Assembly: GCA_036023115.1 (NCBI GenBank) | Contig: JAYKKT010000076.1 | Coordinates: 5,642,001-5,706,000 of the forward strand | Length of the DNA stretch: 64,000 bases | From: Brasenia schreberi | Taxonomy: Eukaryota; Streptophyta; Magnoliopsida; Nymphaeales; Cabombaceae | Direction of reading: 5' to 3' | In this document: positions 24,185-36,572 of the stretch, piece by piece | How the letters are laid out: each line of letters opens with the position of its first letter | Numbering within the stretch: the first letter of the stretch is position 1 | Program-made: the position numbers and the translations under genes | Notes under the pieces: generated by a model | Seen by the model: the letters and a program-made list of their open reading frames with translations, nothing else | Database searches by the model: none | Told to the model about the DNA's origin: nothing

Positions 24185-25320
24185 TCAACTGATAAGTGCT
24201 TGCATAGCCCTCTCGGATGATATATGGTCCCCCCCAAAATGGCAAGAGCTTAGCATACTTAGGCTTTCAACTAAGAAATAATGCATTTTTAAGGATCAAA
24301 TCTCCCACCAAACACCTTCTAGGCCTAACTTTTCTATTGTGATATTGGGTAGTCTTTTGATGATATGTAAAACATCGGATAATGGACAACTTTTGTGGAT
24401 TTTCCAAGAAATGCAACTCGTCTCTATCAATTCTATATTGACTTGAGAATCATAAGCCTGGATCCTGTCACTCATCATGTCGATCTCCACTGATACTACA
24501 ACTTCCACACACTGAAGGCCAGTCCAAAGCTCACCTGTAGACCTCCATGGTATGGTACAATACCATCAAAGAGTAGTTGACAACTCTTTGACCCATTTTC
24601 TTTTAACATCCAATAACCAGGTTTTGACCCTCGAGAAGATCGCCTGATTAATCACTTGTGCTACGTCATTGGTCTCTCCATGTGCAAACTCTACTTGATA
24701 TCTTTTACGAAAATTCTTGCATGTTGTTGAATTCTTTGATGTTGTCGATGATGAGGCATGAGATACTCTAAAACAACGGATGACTGGTATGCATATAAAT
24801 ACTACCATAATGTCTTGAGTGATCAACGTGTTGTCTCAACTTCAACCCATCTAGCAAAATAGTCAACTATGAGCAAGAAGAACTTTTTACCTTTTTAAAG
24901 AAGGCAATGATCCTGAGGTGTCAAACTCCATTGATCAAATGGACACTATCTAGTAATAGGAGTTAAATGTCTAGAAAAGAGCCTTGGAATAGATGTTTGG
25001 TCTTGACACTTGAAGCACTTTTGCACCTACTCTTTGCAATATTGGCTGCAATAAGTTAGTAAAGTCCTTACTGAAGGATGTTTCTAGGCAAGACCTATGC
25101 ACTAGGTGGGTACCAAAGACTCCTTCATATACTTCAGCCATTGTATAAGGGGCATCTTTGCTGCACCTAAAATTAGGTAAAGTGAAAGTTCTATATAACT
25201 GTCTATTTATGAGCAAGTAAAAAGTTGCTTTGTTTGGAGTATTTGGGCTTCCGCTGGTCACTTGCCAACATGTGATGAAGGTAGGAGATAGTCGAGTTCA
25301 TCCAACTAGGACCTTGTTAG
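24185..25320 (-). mobile_element. Ty3/gypsy integrase fragment
   Basis: On the minus strand, from 25320 downward: the zinc-binding N-terminal region (FTLPNFRCSKD, then AEVYEGVFGTHL); the core with LLIVDYFARWVEVE at about 24880 and FAHGETNDVAQVINQAIF (the usual PQTNGQAEVTNR) at about 24690; KRKWVKELSTTLWWY; VSVEIDMMSDRIQAYDSQVN; and the C-terminal LLPFWGGPYIIREGYAST near 24200. Order and spacing fit a gypsy integrase. Several frame changes and stops make it inactive. Confidence 0.88.
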
Positions 25321-28200
25321 ATTGTGCGCAAACTTTAGTTCTGTAGAACTTCGATTTACAACAATCTATGTAAAAGAGAGAGGAAGGAAAATAAGTTTTT
25401 AGGACTCATTTCTGATCGCTCTGAGTGTATGTGGGCTCGTGTCATTTCTTTTCATAAAGTATGCTTATCCTGCTAGACAAGGTTCAACCTTTGTGCTAGT
25501 GATTCATTTGACTAGGTTAAATTTAAAATTTTACACACGAACAAAAATATGAGCAACAAAAGAAGGATTGCTTGTTGTTTGGGTTGTAGGATCAAGTTTA
25601 GTCCGTTGGGGCTGGATAGACTCTGGTATGGACTAGGCTTTTCATATCGGCTTCTAAAGAGATTGGTTGAACTAGGTTTGGGGCAGACCTAGATGGATAT
25701 GGTTTAGGCCAACTTGAACAGTTAACTTAGTTTCGAAGCCTTCACTCTAGCTAGGCTGATCAGGCTTAAGTAGTTTCATGGCATTAAAGATCGGCTATAG
25801 GTACCTATAACTCTCCTTTCAATTAGTAGAGCTTTTTAACATCTTTATGAAACATGTCGATTCTAATAAGTTCAACAACATAGTCTCGCACGCCATCCAA
25901 TAATCATTTCAACATCTTTGTTAGGCACATCAATTTCAAGTCTTGACTTTTGCATGCTATCTATTACTATACATCTATCATATTAAATTTTGCATGCTAA
26001 AAGAATGATCTCATGCTGATGGTTTAAAAAGTTTTCATCGCTTGGTTCTTTCCTAACCCTACATGATACATTTCCAATTGGTATTGTGCTTGTGACATAT
26101 TTATGTATAAAAATCTGAACCGATAAAAGGATACCCTTGTGCTTATTGGCTTTGCAATTACATCAACATTATCACTCCATCATTTGTTCAAAACCTACAG
26201 ATTGTTAATTGCTTGCTCTGACGAAAATTCAAATTAGGTGATCCAAATTTGTTGATTTGGAATGCATCGACACACAAGAAGGAAGCATAGCAATTTTTTC
26301 TTAGATAGAGCAAACACTCGCCCAATTCTCTATGCATAAGAGAGAGAAACTAGATAACTCAATTTTTTTATTTCTTCTCCTTTGCCTCCTCCTCCAATGA
26401 TGATAAATACCCTATTTATAGTTTTTCTTAAGATGTTTTAGAAAAGAAAAACTTGCTGCAACATTTTTTATTTTGGGAAAGCAAAACAACAACAAAAAAC
26501 AAGAAGCTGAAATTTTTTGTATTTGCACGGATTGTGTTTCCTTCTTAAACTTGTTGCTGATGACAAGTAAAAGGTTTTGTGCATGTATAAGGACATGTTG
26601 AACAAACTGACCTTGATTTGGTTTGATTTTCTCCCATCGATACATACTAGTGATCAGATTTTGATAACTTCAATAATTTCACAATAATTAAAAGTTTTGG
26701 CTGCCAGAATTTCATGTTTGATTCTGCCTTTCTATTCACATGATGTTCCAATTTTGGTAGCTTCAACAATTTCATAAGAATGGAAAGTGTTGGTTGTCTC
26801 CCTTCTTTGTTTGATTCAAACTTTATATTCTCATGCTACCCAGCTTCATTTGTGAGCCATCCTTCATGGTGTTCAGCCTTATGTATTCTATGTATGCATT
26901 ATATTTATAGCTATATATTACATGGATAACTAACATAAATGGATGATGTGCAAAGCTATATGCACTCCTACTATACACACATATATACATATGTATACCT
27001 AGGCATGCTTTACGAAAACATATATATAGTCTCTTTTATGTTCTCTTTTATTTTTATTTTTAAGGTGAACACTTATATATTCTATGATACCACCTATATG
27101 CACACACACACATATACACACACACCTATACAACATATATACCATATGTTACATATATATGTATGTAGATTTTTTAATTACTATATAAATATCTTCATAT
27201 ATACATATATATGCAATGGTGGGAGAGAGAGAATGAATGAGTAGGATAGGAGAGAACAAATTTAGTACTTAGCTCATATACATATTTTTCACACTTTAAC
27301 TCATACTAGACTCACATTAGTTGTCTTAGCTTTGGGCTTATGAGTGGGTTATAAAATAAGCTCTGTTCATATAGAATTTCAAAATATGCTACTTGATGAT
27401 ATTCAATCCTACTAATTATGAAGAGACAAATTTAACACAAAATGGACTTTATCCACTCATTCTATTTCTGATAAACCACCATAGCAAATGAATGACGAAG
27501 AACATGAGGAGCTTAAATAGTCACTAATCATACAATGCAAAATGGCATCTCAAAGTCTGAGTTTGTGGTTGTTCTAACTTTTGGATACCGAAGCAAGATG
27601 ATTTTTGGTAGAGTGTAATATTACCATGAGTATGAATAACTTTATAATAAGTATCAAATACACAACATTATGATGAATTAGCTCTATGGTCAGGCAATTT
27701 ATTTAAAATATTTAACTAGAACATGAGTACCATTATATTCAAATGCAATTTGTAGATCAATGGAAGACAACATTAATAACTATGGATTTTATGAATAGAT
27801 AACAATCTATTTTAGTCCTACTTCTTTGAGTAGATTCATGCACCTCAAAAGTGTGTTAAGGCAATTCCTAATTGCTATTGCAATACTATTTTTGATTTAC
27901 AAATAGAATTTTGGTAGTCTAAAAATGAATTTTCATATGGAGCACTTTCAATCTTGTTCTTCCATGTATCATTATCATTGGTAGCATTTCATTAAGTACT
28001 TTTATTTTGGAAGAGTTTATTTGTTTAGAAGAATCACTAAAAGGTCCTTATGAAAGTGAAGTATGATGCTTCTAGAAGGTCCTTATCAAAGTGAATATTG
28101 TGTAAGTAGGCTCTAAAATATAAAACTTCAACATAAAATAGAGTTATGAACCTATTTGGTTGAAAATTCTAAGGCTTGATTAAGAAAAGGTTCTATTCTC
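25321..28200. other. Unassigned, AT-rich
   Basis: There is no gene. 25560-25780 is rich in GGTTTAGGYC and AACTTG-type words, like the array at 31 kb. 26210-26370 has an LTR-like look without a traceable partner. 26940-27190 contains (CA)n and (TA)n low-complexity runs. Confidence 0.35.
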
Positions 28201-28255
28201 ACATATATTCAACATTGTTTGCCCTCTCAATAAAGCAAGGGTTCTTGGCTTCTCT

Positions 28256-28935
28256 TCTTGTTCTATCTTTAAAGAACAAGATTGTACTCCTGTTTGGGAT
28301 TTCTCATAGCTAAAATCAATTAGGCCATTGGAGCAACATGTAGTTTCGAGACAATTTGTTGTGACTTGATTCTTTAGATTGAAACCACAAGTCAATTGTT
28401 CGGAAGCTAGTAATTGTAAAACCATCATTCTCTATTGGTCATTCTACACTATAATAGTGACGCAAGTACTTTTCCTCGATTGAGAACCTTGTATAATCTT
28501 CCTCATGCCCGTAAAACTCCTTACAAAATCAACTAAACAACCGCATCTTCCTGCTCTAAGGGTTTGATTAATTAATTGTTATTCATCAAAATTCTCCCTT
28601 GAATTCTTTGCTTATTACCACAAGGGAGTTTTCTTATTGCATATTCTTCAAATGTCTACTCCATAAATTCTACAACAAGCCCTTCGTGTTAGTCTATTGT
28701 ATACTTACATTTGTGGTTCTTCATTATCTATTGACTTCGAATACAAACTCTAGAACCATCATATTATGCCTTTGCTCTTTTCAAACAAAATTTGTACTTT
28801 TTCGTTTTCCTCCAAAGAACAAGATATAATCTATTTAGCCTCTCTCATAGTTAAAACCAATCAGGCTATTGGATCAAATGTATCGATCCAAGATTATTAG
28901 ATTTGCTCAATTCTCTAAATTGAAAATTCACATGC
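28256..28935 (+). repeat. Diverged direct repeat pair of about 130 bp
   Basis: 28273-28400 and 28815-28935 share AAAGAACAAGAT, the CTCATAG(C/T)TAAAA...AAT(T/C)AGGC(C/T)ATTGGA block and a closing TTCTCTAAATTGAAA-type block. The order is conserved but divergence is considerable. This could be the remains of LTRs or an old segmental duplication. Confidence 0.4.
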
Positions 28936-29985
28936 CGTGATTGGGGCTTTATCAAGCAACCATCATCTAGTACAAGGTGATTGCAAAGTGGACATACTCT
29001 AGTAATTGGTCTGTACTTGTGAAAATTTGATTTGAAAGTAAAGATGCAACAAAATGAGAAGAGAACAAAAAAGGAAGAAAGAATGATACACAATTTACAT
29101 GGTTAGGCAAGAACTACCAACTTCACAGGCAAGACAAAGAAAAAGAATTTTACAATGGCCTCACACAAACTAACTAGACCTTACCCATCTACATGTTTTA
29201 TATCTTTTATATGCTCTCTCCGAAAATATTGGTAAAAGATAATGACAAAAGTTTTCTTATGAATAATGCATGACATCTTCGACCAAATACGAGCTACTAG
29301 GCAATGGATTTCTTGTTCAAGTGTCACATTGTAAGATAAATCTTCTTCACTTGGTATATGTAAGAAGACTTCCACACCATCTTCTTATAACTCGACCTCT
29401 GAATTCCAAGAAATAGAGACCAATGAAGTTCTTGCTTAGCAACTAACCTTGTAGGATAGCGTAACTCTATTTGTATTGCTTTCCCCTAAATAAAACAACC
29501 CTTCCAATCTCTTACCACCATTCCTAACGTGACTTCATTTTCCCTTTTTGTAAAGAAGTACCAATGTTAATGTAAACATGAAATTTTCACTCCTGAGTTA
29601 TGAGACTAGAGGTGAATTTTCTCATGCCTACGCTTTTTGCGAGTGTACCAACTAGCTTACTCAAACTAGGGAAGGTTTTTGAAAATGATTTTCTGACTTT
29701 GGCGATTATGGGCAAGCGGGATCTTTTCGCTTAAACCTTCTTGAACCGACGCTCAAGAGTCAGTTTAAGTACTTAGGAACTTTGATTTTCCAATCAAATA
29801 TTAACTTCGAATGATAAGTGTTCGACGAATTTGATTCATGCACTCTTTGCAATTTTTATTACGGGGCTGGACGTCCCTACTTTTCTTGCAAGTTTTATCT
29901 GTTTAGACCTGATGTGTATACAATGTGTGGCCTAATATCAGCGTGGTTTGAGCGATTTTGTTCGAGGGCTTTTGAAAGCGAGCAA
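28936..29985. other. Unassigned
   Basis: No gene or recognised element is visible. Confidence 0.35.
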
Positions 29986-29989
29986 ATGC

Positions 29990-30545
29990 AGGGATGCTGA
30001 AATCCTTTTTGGGTTTTCGAGAGCGATGATGCGAACTCACCCAAATTGAAATTACAACTCACTCGACTGGAAAGTAAATTCACCCAAATTTAAATGCAAC
30101 TCACATGACTTGAAAGTAACGTCACCCGAATTGAATTGCAACTCACACAACTTTCACAAAAGTAAATTTACCCAAATTTAAGAGCAACTCACACTGCTTT
30201 CACAAAGTAAATTTACACGAATGTAAGTGCAACTCTACTTTCACGAAAAGTAAACTCACACATATATATATATATGTTTATCCTAAGAGCGGAAAGGCTC
30301 GAGTGCTTATGGGTGTTTTCATGTATAGTTTTAAGAGCGGAAAGGCTCGAGTGCTCATGGGTGTTTTCGTGTGCAGTTTAACAGTGGAAAGGCTCGAGTG
30401 CTCGTGGGTGCGATTACTTGACTTTCACAAAAGTAAACTCACATTAATTTAAATGGAAACTCACTCTGCTTTCCCAAAAGTAAATTCACCCGAATGTAAG
30501 TGCAACTCACACTGCTTTCATGAAGTAAATTTACCTAAATGTAAG
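29990..30545 (+). repeat. Degenerate minisatellite, period about 45 bp
   Basis: About eight imperfect units each contain AGTAAATTYACCC followed by AAATTTAAGTGCAACTCAC and CTTTCACAAA. The AGTAAA anchors sit near 30070, 30115, 30160, 30206, 30250, 30430, 30478 and 30525. The array is interrupted between 30260 and 30420 by a second repeat family. Confidence 0.8.
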
Positions 30546-30712
30546 TGTGTATACTTGATTAAGAAAAGATGAGGTTCAAAGTATAGAATGTGTTATAATG
30601 TATATTGAGGCAAAGAGCGAAAAGGCTCAAGTGCACATGTGTGTGGTCATGTTCATCTACCAGATAAGAGCAGGAAGGCTCAAGTGCTCGTGGGTGCGAT
30701 CATGTTCATGCA
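30285..30712 (+). repeat. Second minisatellite, period about 48 bp
   Basis: The word GAGCGGAAAGGCTCGAGTGC and close variants occur at about 30287, 30335 and 30382, spaced 47-48 bp, and again at about 30615 and 30668. Each is followed by a GGGTG(T/C)-rich stretch. The family is interleaved with the 45-bp array. The period is a multiple of three, but no open reading frame runs across all copies. Confidence 0.8.
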
Positions 30713-30829
30713 TGAATATTACAACCCAGGGGGAGACTTCGCTCCGTTAATACAACCCCATTACGAATTGAATTGAAAGGAAAAGTAGTTTGAAAAACTT
30801 ACACTTTTCCTAACTCGAGTTCGGGATTC

Positions 30830-31920
30830 AGCTACGTCAAGTCCACCCCAGCCCCAATGTGGTTCGGCTAGGTACAGCTCTTGGTGCAGCCCACGTCCAA
30901 GGGAGATCGGCCCAAGTCAATGCCACCCAAGTGGTGCAGCCAAGGTAGGTTCAAGAGGTGCAGCTCCAAAGTCGATTCAAGTGAAGGTTCAACCAGCAAG
31001 GAATGAGCTAGACGGGTGCAGCCCAGGCTCGGTTTAGTCAAGATCAGTGAGCTTGGTTGGTGTAGCCCAAGTCCAAGTTCGATTGGGGTCAACCGTGAAC
31101 TTCAATTGACTTCAGCCCATCAGTTCAGCCAAGATGGGGCAGGTTCAGTGGCAGTCAAGTGGGTCCAGGTAGGTGATGCTGCTCGATTGGGTTCTCAGCA
31201 AGTTAGTCCGTGAGGTTCAGCAAGATAGCTCAAGGTGCTTTGTGGTCAACTCAAGAGGGCAGGTCAACACAAAGTCGGCCAGCAAATCAAGGGTTTCAGC
31301 CAGGTTTAAGAGCAGCACAAGGTCAAGGCCGTGTGCTTTGGTTCAGACTTGGTTCAGCCGAACTGGTTTCAGTTGCAGGTGAGTCAAGGCCGTGAGTCAA
31401 GTCAATGCAGCCAAGTTGGTTTAGGTATTTGGGGGTGGTTTAGGAGTAGGTCAAGCCAAGTTAGGTCGGCTTTAGCAAGTGGGTTCGAGGGCTAGGTCCA
31501 GGTCGTGCGATCCAGCCCAAGTCGGTTTAGGTGGGGGCAACCAAGGTCGGTACACATGGGGCAGGGGCTGGTTTAGGGCAGGTTAGGTTTAGGCAAGAGT
31601 GGTTGAAGGCAAGTTGGGTGCAGTTGGCCAAGAGGTTAGCTAGGTCAAAGTAGGTTTAGGTGGGTCGGCTAGGGCAGCAAGGGCTCCGTTTTAGCAAGGC
31701 TCGATCAACCTTGGTTCGGCCAAGGTGGGGGTTCGGCTAGGTGAGTCAGATTTGGTTAAGGCAGGGTAGGTCAAGGGGGTCAAGTCGGCTTACCTCTTGG
31801 TGCAACCCACGTCTAAGTCAAAGGGGAGTTGGTCCTCCTTGTTGTTGCAGCCATGGTCTTCTTTGTTGCAGCCCACCCTTAGGTCAAACCAACAAAGTGC
31901 AACCCAATTAGCTCTAGGTC
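30830..31920 (+). repeat. CAGCC/AAGT-rich degenerate array
   Basis: For more than 1 kb the sequence is built from short recurring words: CAGCCCAAGTC, GGTTCAGCC, GGTTTAGGT, TCGGCTAGG and AGGTCAAG. It is much more GC-rich than its surroundings. Frames of 60-74 codons inside it reflect the repeat and not a gene. Some gypsy elements carry such low-complexity stretches; that link is inference. Confidence 0.6.
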
Positions 31921-34164
31921 AAGCCAACATGGCTAAGGCCCACCTTTGTTGACTTTCACTCACTCTCTCTCTTACTTTCCCCAAGCTCCCCAAATGCCCA
32001 AGCATGAATCTCACGTGAATCCCCCCCCTTTACCCTATTTATAGAATAAGGGTGGGTCTTGGTTTTGGGTTTGGATCCTAGGATCCAACCCAATCCAAAT
32101 TCCAAATGGATTTGGATCTGGATTTTTTTGTCCAGATCCAATCCAAAAACTTTTTTGTGTCCTTCTTTGGTGCTTGAAATGGGCGGGTTTTTAGCAGGCT
32201 CCGGTTCCTCGACGACCCGTTTTAGGTTGAGTTTTTCCCAATCTTTTTGTCCGGCCAATTTCTCATTGTGATGACTGTTTGGCGTTTGGTTTTTATCCAT
32301 CTGGTCCCGTTTGGAGTTTCCATTTGATAAGGTTGATCTTGGCTTTTACAACAAACTTCTAATTTTCGTTTTTACAGGCCTGGTGCTTGATCTCTGACGG
32401 CTTCATCGGGGTCTTGGCTTCTTCTTTTGTATTTCGGAGCGGAATTCTGATTTTTGACCTAGATGCCAGTTTGGATTTTCTGCCTCGTTTTTATCTGGAC
32501 GGGATGAACTTTTTCTTCACTTTTTGACCCGATCTTCAGCTGCTTTTAGATCGAGTTTCACCTGCTTGTTTGAGCTGCTTTATAAACCTTGGGTTTTGCC
32601 TTGGGTTTGAAAACCTTTATTTTGAAAGATTTTCTAAAAAAAGGTTTAAACTTCAAAACTTCGGGGTTTTTACAAGTTCAAAAGGCTGTGAGTTGATTTT
32701 CAAAATTCAGAAGTTTGTTTGAAAACATTCCCATTTTGGGGTGTTTACAGATGCCCCTCTTTGGCATTATCCAAATTTATTTGAATAATGTCAAAGAAGA
32801 TAACACCCCTTTTGTTTTTCTCCTTGGATGTGTCCTCGAGGATATGGACCATCCCAACTTTCTGAAAAAACTTTTTCTTATGATAGGTAAGAGGGGATTT
32901 TCGCAAAGGGGACTTTTCCTAATATGGTTCTAATTCTAGTTGGGATCATGTGCTTGACGACCTTGTGTATGCATGATCATGAGTGGGTGATATGGCTGAT
33001 ATGCTGGAAAAAATGATTTTCTAGAGACCCTAATCATGCAATGATTGAACTTGGGAGGCTTATGAAGGCTGGCTGCCCCAAGTAAACTGGTCTCATATTG
33101 CTCGATGTTCGAGGTTTTTCCAAATATGATTTCGAAAGAGGAGAACCCTTTTAGCTTCAATCACAAGGATTTCAGCTTCTCGTGTTTCCCTTTACTTGAG
33201 TCTTAATACTTGCTACTTTAGTAGAGGTTTTATAAAAAAATCAGGAAACATTACAAAATTTCTACGTCTTACCCAACAACATCTAATTCTCAAACAAAAT
33301 GAGATTCAAATAAGCATATCCTATTTTTACTCTACGACTCTCCGAAATGAACCTTTTTCCATTGAGATAAATCGTAGGGATAGGAGAAAGAGTTACCACG
33401 GTCCCTTCTGAAGCGTCCCGTGGTTTAAGGCAAAGAGGTGAAAAAATTTTGCTCTTTTGAGCTTTTGGCAAATTCTTTCTTTTTCTTTCATAGAGGACCT
33501 CCCATTTGGGAGGATTTTTCTTTTCGTTTCTCCCTCTTTTATTTTTCAATAGAAGAACGATTTTCTTTCTTTTTCCTATTTTGCCTTCCTTTGGAAGGGG
33601 ACTTTTGGGATGAATTTTTCCTCTTTTTCTGCTTTTTGCCAAATTTTCCTTTTGGAGAAGAGCAGTGAAGAGGGGAGCGACTTATCCCAATGGTTTACTT
33701 GATCCATCTAAGATCATCCTATTTTAAAATAGCATGTACTACTTGAAAGTATTTTGCTATATTGAACAAGGCTCTCTTTTGTAAGATGAAGACTTTTGAA
33801 ATGTAACCCATCGATTTTTGAAAAACTCCACTTTTTACAAGTATTTATTCCCTTATTCAGGGTCACACGATCCACCTTGATCCTTCTTTTAAGAAGTTCA
33901 AAGGGAGATCCCCTTACATTGTCTTTGTTTGAGTCATGTAATAAGTGGGTCATATGAGTGCCATATTAGTTAGCTTTGTTAGGGAGATCACCATAGACAT
34001 TGGTAGGATAGGTAATGAGCAAGCTTACCAGAAGTAGGGAGGTTCACTGGTTGGCAATCGAGATTCAGTTTTGGGAGATTTATAGGCCGGCTCTAGGAAG
34101 GTTTTCTATGGTAAAGGTGAACCGGGTTCGATACTGGCAGCTGGGCACTAGGTTCATCTGAGGG
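31921..34164. other. Unassigned, retrotransposon-like leader sequence
   Basis: 32075-32160 is built from ATCCAA/TTGGAT words in both orientations. GTTTACAGATGCCCCTCTTT at 32744 looks like a phrase I associate with plant gypsy elements, from memory only. 33440-33660 is pyrimidine-rich with two short perfect hairpins. No protein-coding frame is supported. Confidence 0.35.
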
Positions 34165-34724
34165 TGTTGAGTCCAAATGTGTGTGTTTTTTTATACAAAA
34201 GTTGAGTCATATTAGGGACTTTAGGTGTCTTGGGTCTAATGTAGTAGGAGTCTAGTATATGACTGGGATTCATATCCCATTCCTTATTAGGATCCATGTA
34301 ACTGGTCCTTTGGCCTATAAAAGGGAGGTTGGTAGATCAAGGTTAGAGTTTGGACCTTGGTTCATTGAGAGTGCTTTGGAGAGAGAGGTCTGGAGAAAAG
34401 AGAGAGAACAAAGTGGGAGTCCGGAACTCCATTGTTGATGGTCTTCTTTTGCTTCTATGCTTTCAGAGTAGTTGAACACCAAGTGGATTAGGTTGTTAGG
34501 TGACACCATTGTGGCTTTGTGTAGACTCCTCTCCAAGACTTAAATTTGGCTTATTATAGATTAATAAAGGTGCCTGTCCAAGACTCCTCTCCAAGACTTT
34601 CATGGATCATCATCCATGAAAATTATGCGAGTTTATGCTTCCACTTGTTATTGGAAATTCCATTGTTGAATAGTATATGCTTTGGGGTTTGGATGAAAGG
34701 TTGGTTAGTGTGGGGGCACTAACA
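34165..34724 (+). repeat. Putative solo or orphan LTR
   Basis: The segment opens TGTTGAGTCC and closes GGCACTAACA, giving short inverted TGTT/AACA ends. It holds a TATA-type promoter word CCTATAAAAGGG at 34315 and an AATAAA signal at 34563, in the order expected of U3-R-U5. No five-base target-site duplication is visible at the chosen ends, no second copy lies in the window, and no tRNA-Met primer site follows. The call rests on architecture only. Confidence 0.5.
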
Positions 34725-35084
34725 CCAGTCACCGGAACTCGCACGGTGACGTTGTACATCTATGGTCGCATATCATGTGCAATGCTTACATCTATAGTTG
34801 TATGCAATATCGAACCATAACTTATAGATGTACATACTTCATGCGTGCTAGCTTACGGAACATGTATATCATATGTACGCATATAAGAATGAATGTCTGA
34901 ATATATATTAGAAGGCATTCAAGAAGCACTTTTTATGTAAAAGCTGTACATTGAGTCATGTAGCTTGCATTATATGTATTCTGGCAAACCTAGATGAATT
35001 ATGCACATATGACATACATAATATGTTGTATGCAATGGATCTACCCTTATCTAGGCATGTGCATGTGTATTATTTATGCCCTTC

Positions 35085-35122
<38 letters not shown>

Positions 35123-35480
35123 TATAAGACATGTATGAGTGTGTATTGTGTACTATGTCATGGCATCTATATATTTCTCATGGAAATTTCTATGTCATCC
35201 TGGTAATGCATGTTTCATGAATTCATGTACCTACGCAACATATGTATGTACGTGGATTAATGCATTCATATACATATGTTTGCCAACCACATGTGGTGTG
35301 GCATGAAATAAATGCTTGTGTAGAAGCGTTTGTGCATTCATGTAGGTATATATACATAAATGTTATAGTATTGATGTATATTCTGATGTATAAGTGCATC
35401 CCCATGATTTACACGCTTGTGAGCTACATATGTACATACTTCTTATGTATAACTGTCTAGTTGTTTGCGATATATGTATA
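34725..35480. other. AT-rich low-complexity stretch
   Basis: Recurrent ATGTA, CATGTA and TGCAT words dominate, with an (AT)n run near 35084-35120. Short frames on both strands reflect this composition. A perfect 7-bp inverted repeat GTCACCG/CGGTGAC (34728-34750) lies just after the LTR. Confidence 0.5.
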
Positions 35481-35696
35481 GGAAAAGTTGTAAATGGACA
35501 CACATATTCATGCCGAAATTTTCTTAAACATCTACACTATCCCATTCACATGATCAACCATGGAGATTGAAATTTAAAAAGTGAAAAGTATCATTATATT
35601 TTTCTACTTTGTCATTAAATGTTTTTGTTTTATCGCGTCCACTTATCATCTCAACGATTGAACTGTTAATATGGTAAAGCGGATTTTGAGCATGGG

Positions 35697-35805
<109 letters not shown>

Positions 35806-35944
35806 GGTATGTATGTATACCGGAGGAAAGACAGAAGTGATTGTGCAAGAAAACCAGTCAATATTCTAAAACACGGTTTCTAACGTAACTGATTTTGGTG
35901 TCATACAATAGCCTTTGGACCTGTATTTTCTTTCTTCGATGCAG

Positions 35945-36184
35945 GGAGCACATCAACACCTGCAGCTCTAGATTGGGGTACACGCTACAATATCATAATT
36001 GGAATTACAAAAGGACTGTTATATCTTCATGAAGATTCTCGATAAAAAATTGTCCACAGAGATCTAAAAGCGAGCAACATTTTATTAGATGAAGACATGA
36101 ATCCAAAGATCTCCAATTTTGGGACACCAAAGATTTCAACTCGTACCAAACTCATTCCCTTACTCTTCAAGTTGTTGGAACACG
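35945..36184 (+). pseudogene. Orphan CRK kinase exon (dead relative of the gene at 48-64 kb)
   Basis: The exon matches exon 4 of the downstream CRK in content and length (240 versus 238 nt). It keeps both splice sites, with GATGCAG before it and GTAAGT after it. It reads [26 protein letters not shown], a stop in place of Leu, then [19 protein letters not shown]. Further lesions are NFG in place of the Mg-binding DFG and a one-base deletion near 36131 that shifts the frame, after which the activation-segment remnant [12 protein letters not shown] is readable. No other exons were found nearby. It is probably the relic of a tandem CRK duplicate in the same orientation. Confidence 0.9.
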
Positions 36185-36363
36185 GTAAGTTGGCTCACAA
36201 TGAAGCAAGTCATGTCACACACACAGACTACATAGTGATGGTAGGAATTTTGCTTTCTCTAAGATGATGATTATTTTTGTGCATGTGTATTTGCAAGTCT
36301 ATACATTTCAAAATTAACATTCAGTTGGTCAATGCATGTTTAATTTTGAAATGTCTTTGCATA

Positions 36364-36572
36364 TAGACACGACCAGTTTGGAACAGGCTGGCATTTCCAA
36401 TCGGAACCGAATTGGACCAAGAACTGGCTGGGACTTGAATCTCTCGGTCATGGCAGTTTAGGACTCAAACCAGAACCGCCACGAAACTGGTGGTTCCAGA
36501 AACATAATTGGAATCAGCCTTGGGCCAGTTCAATTACGGTTCTAGGTTGTTGCCGGTTCTTGTTTATGTCTA
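36364..36572. mobile_element. Small hAT-like MITE, TAGAC ends
   Basis: The ends are TAGACACGACC and, inverted, TAGACATAAAC (plus strand ...TTTATGTCTA). Candidate 8-bp target duplications are TTTGCATA (36356-36363) and TTTACACA (36573-36580), with six of eight bases matching. The 209-bp body is filled with GGAACC, AACTGG and GGTTC words. It has no coding capacity. The 8-bp duplication and subterminal short repeats point to hAT. Confidence 0.7.

Noticed and set aside
29990..30712. Regularly spaced repeats resembling a CRISPR array
   Set aside because: The context is a plant nuclear genome, the repeats are degenerate, spacing varies, and two families interleave; there are no cas genes.
30868..31395. 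Frames of 61-74 codons in the CAGCC-rich array
   Set aside because: The amino-acid sequences only mirror the DNA repeat words.
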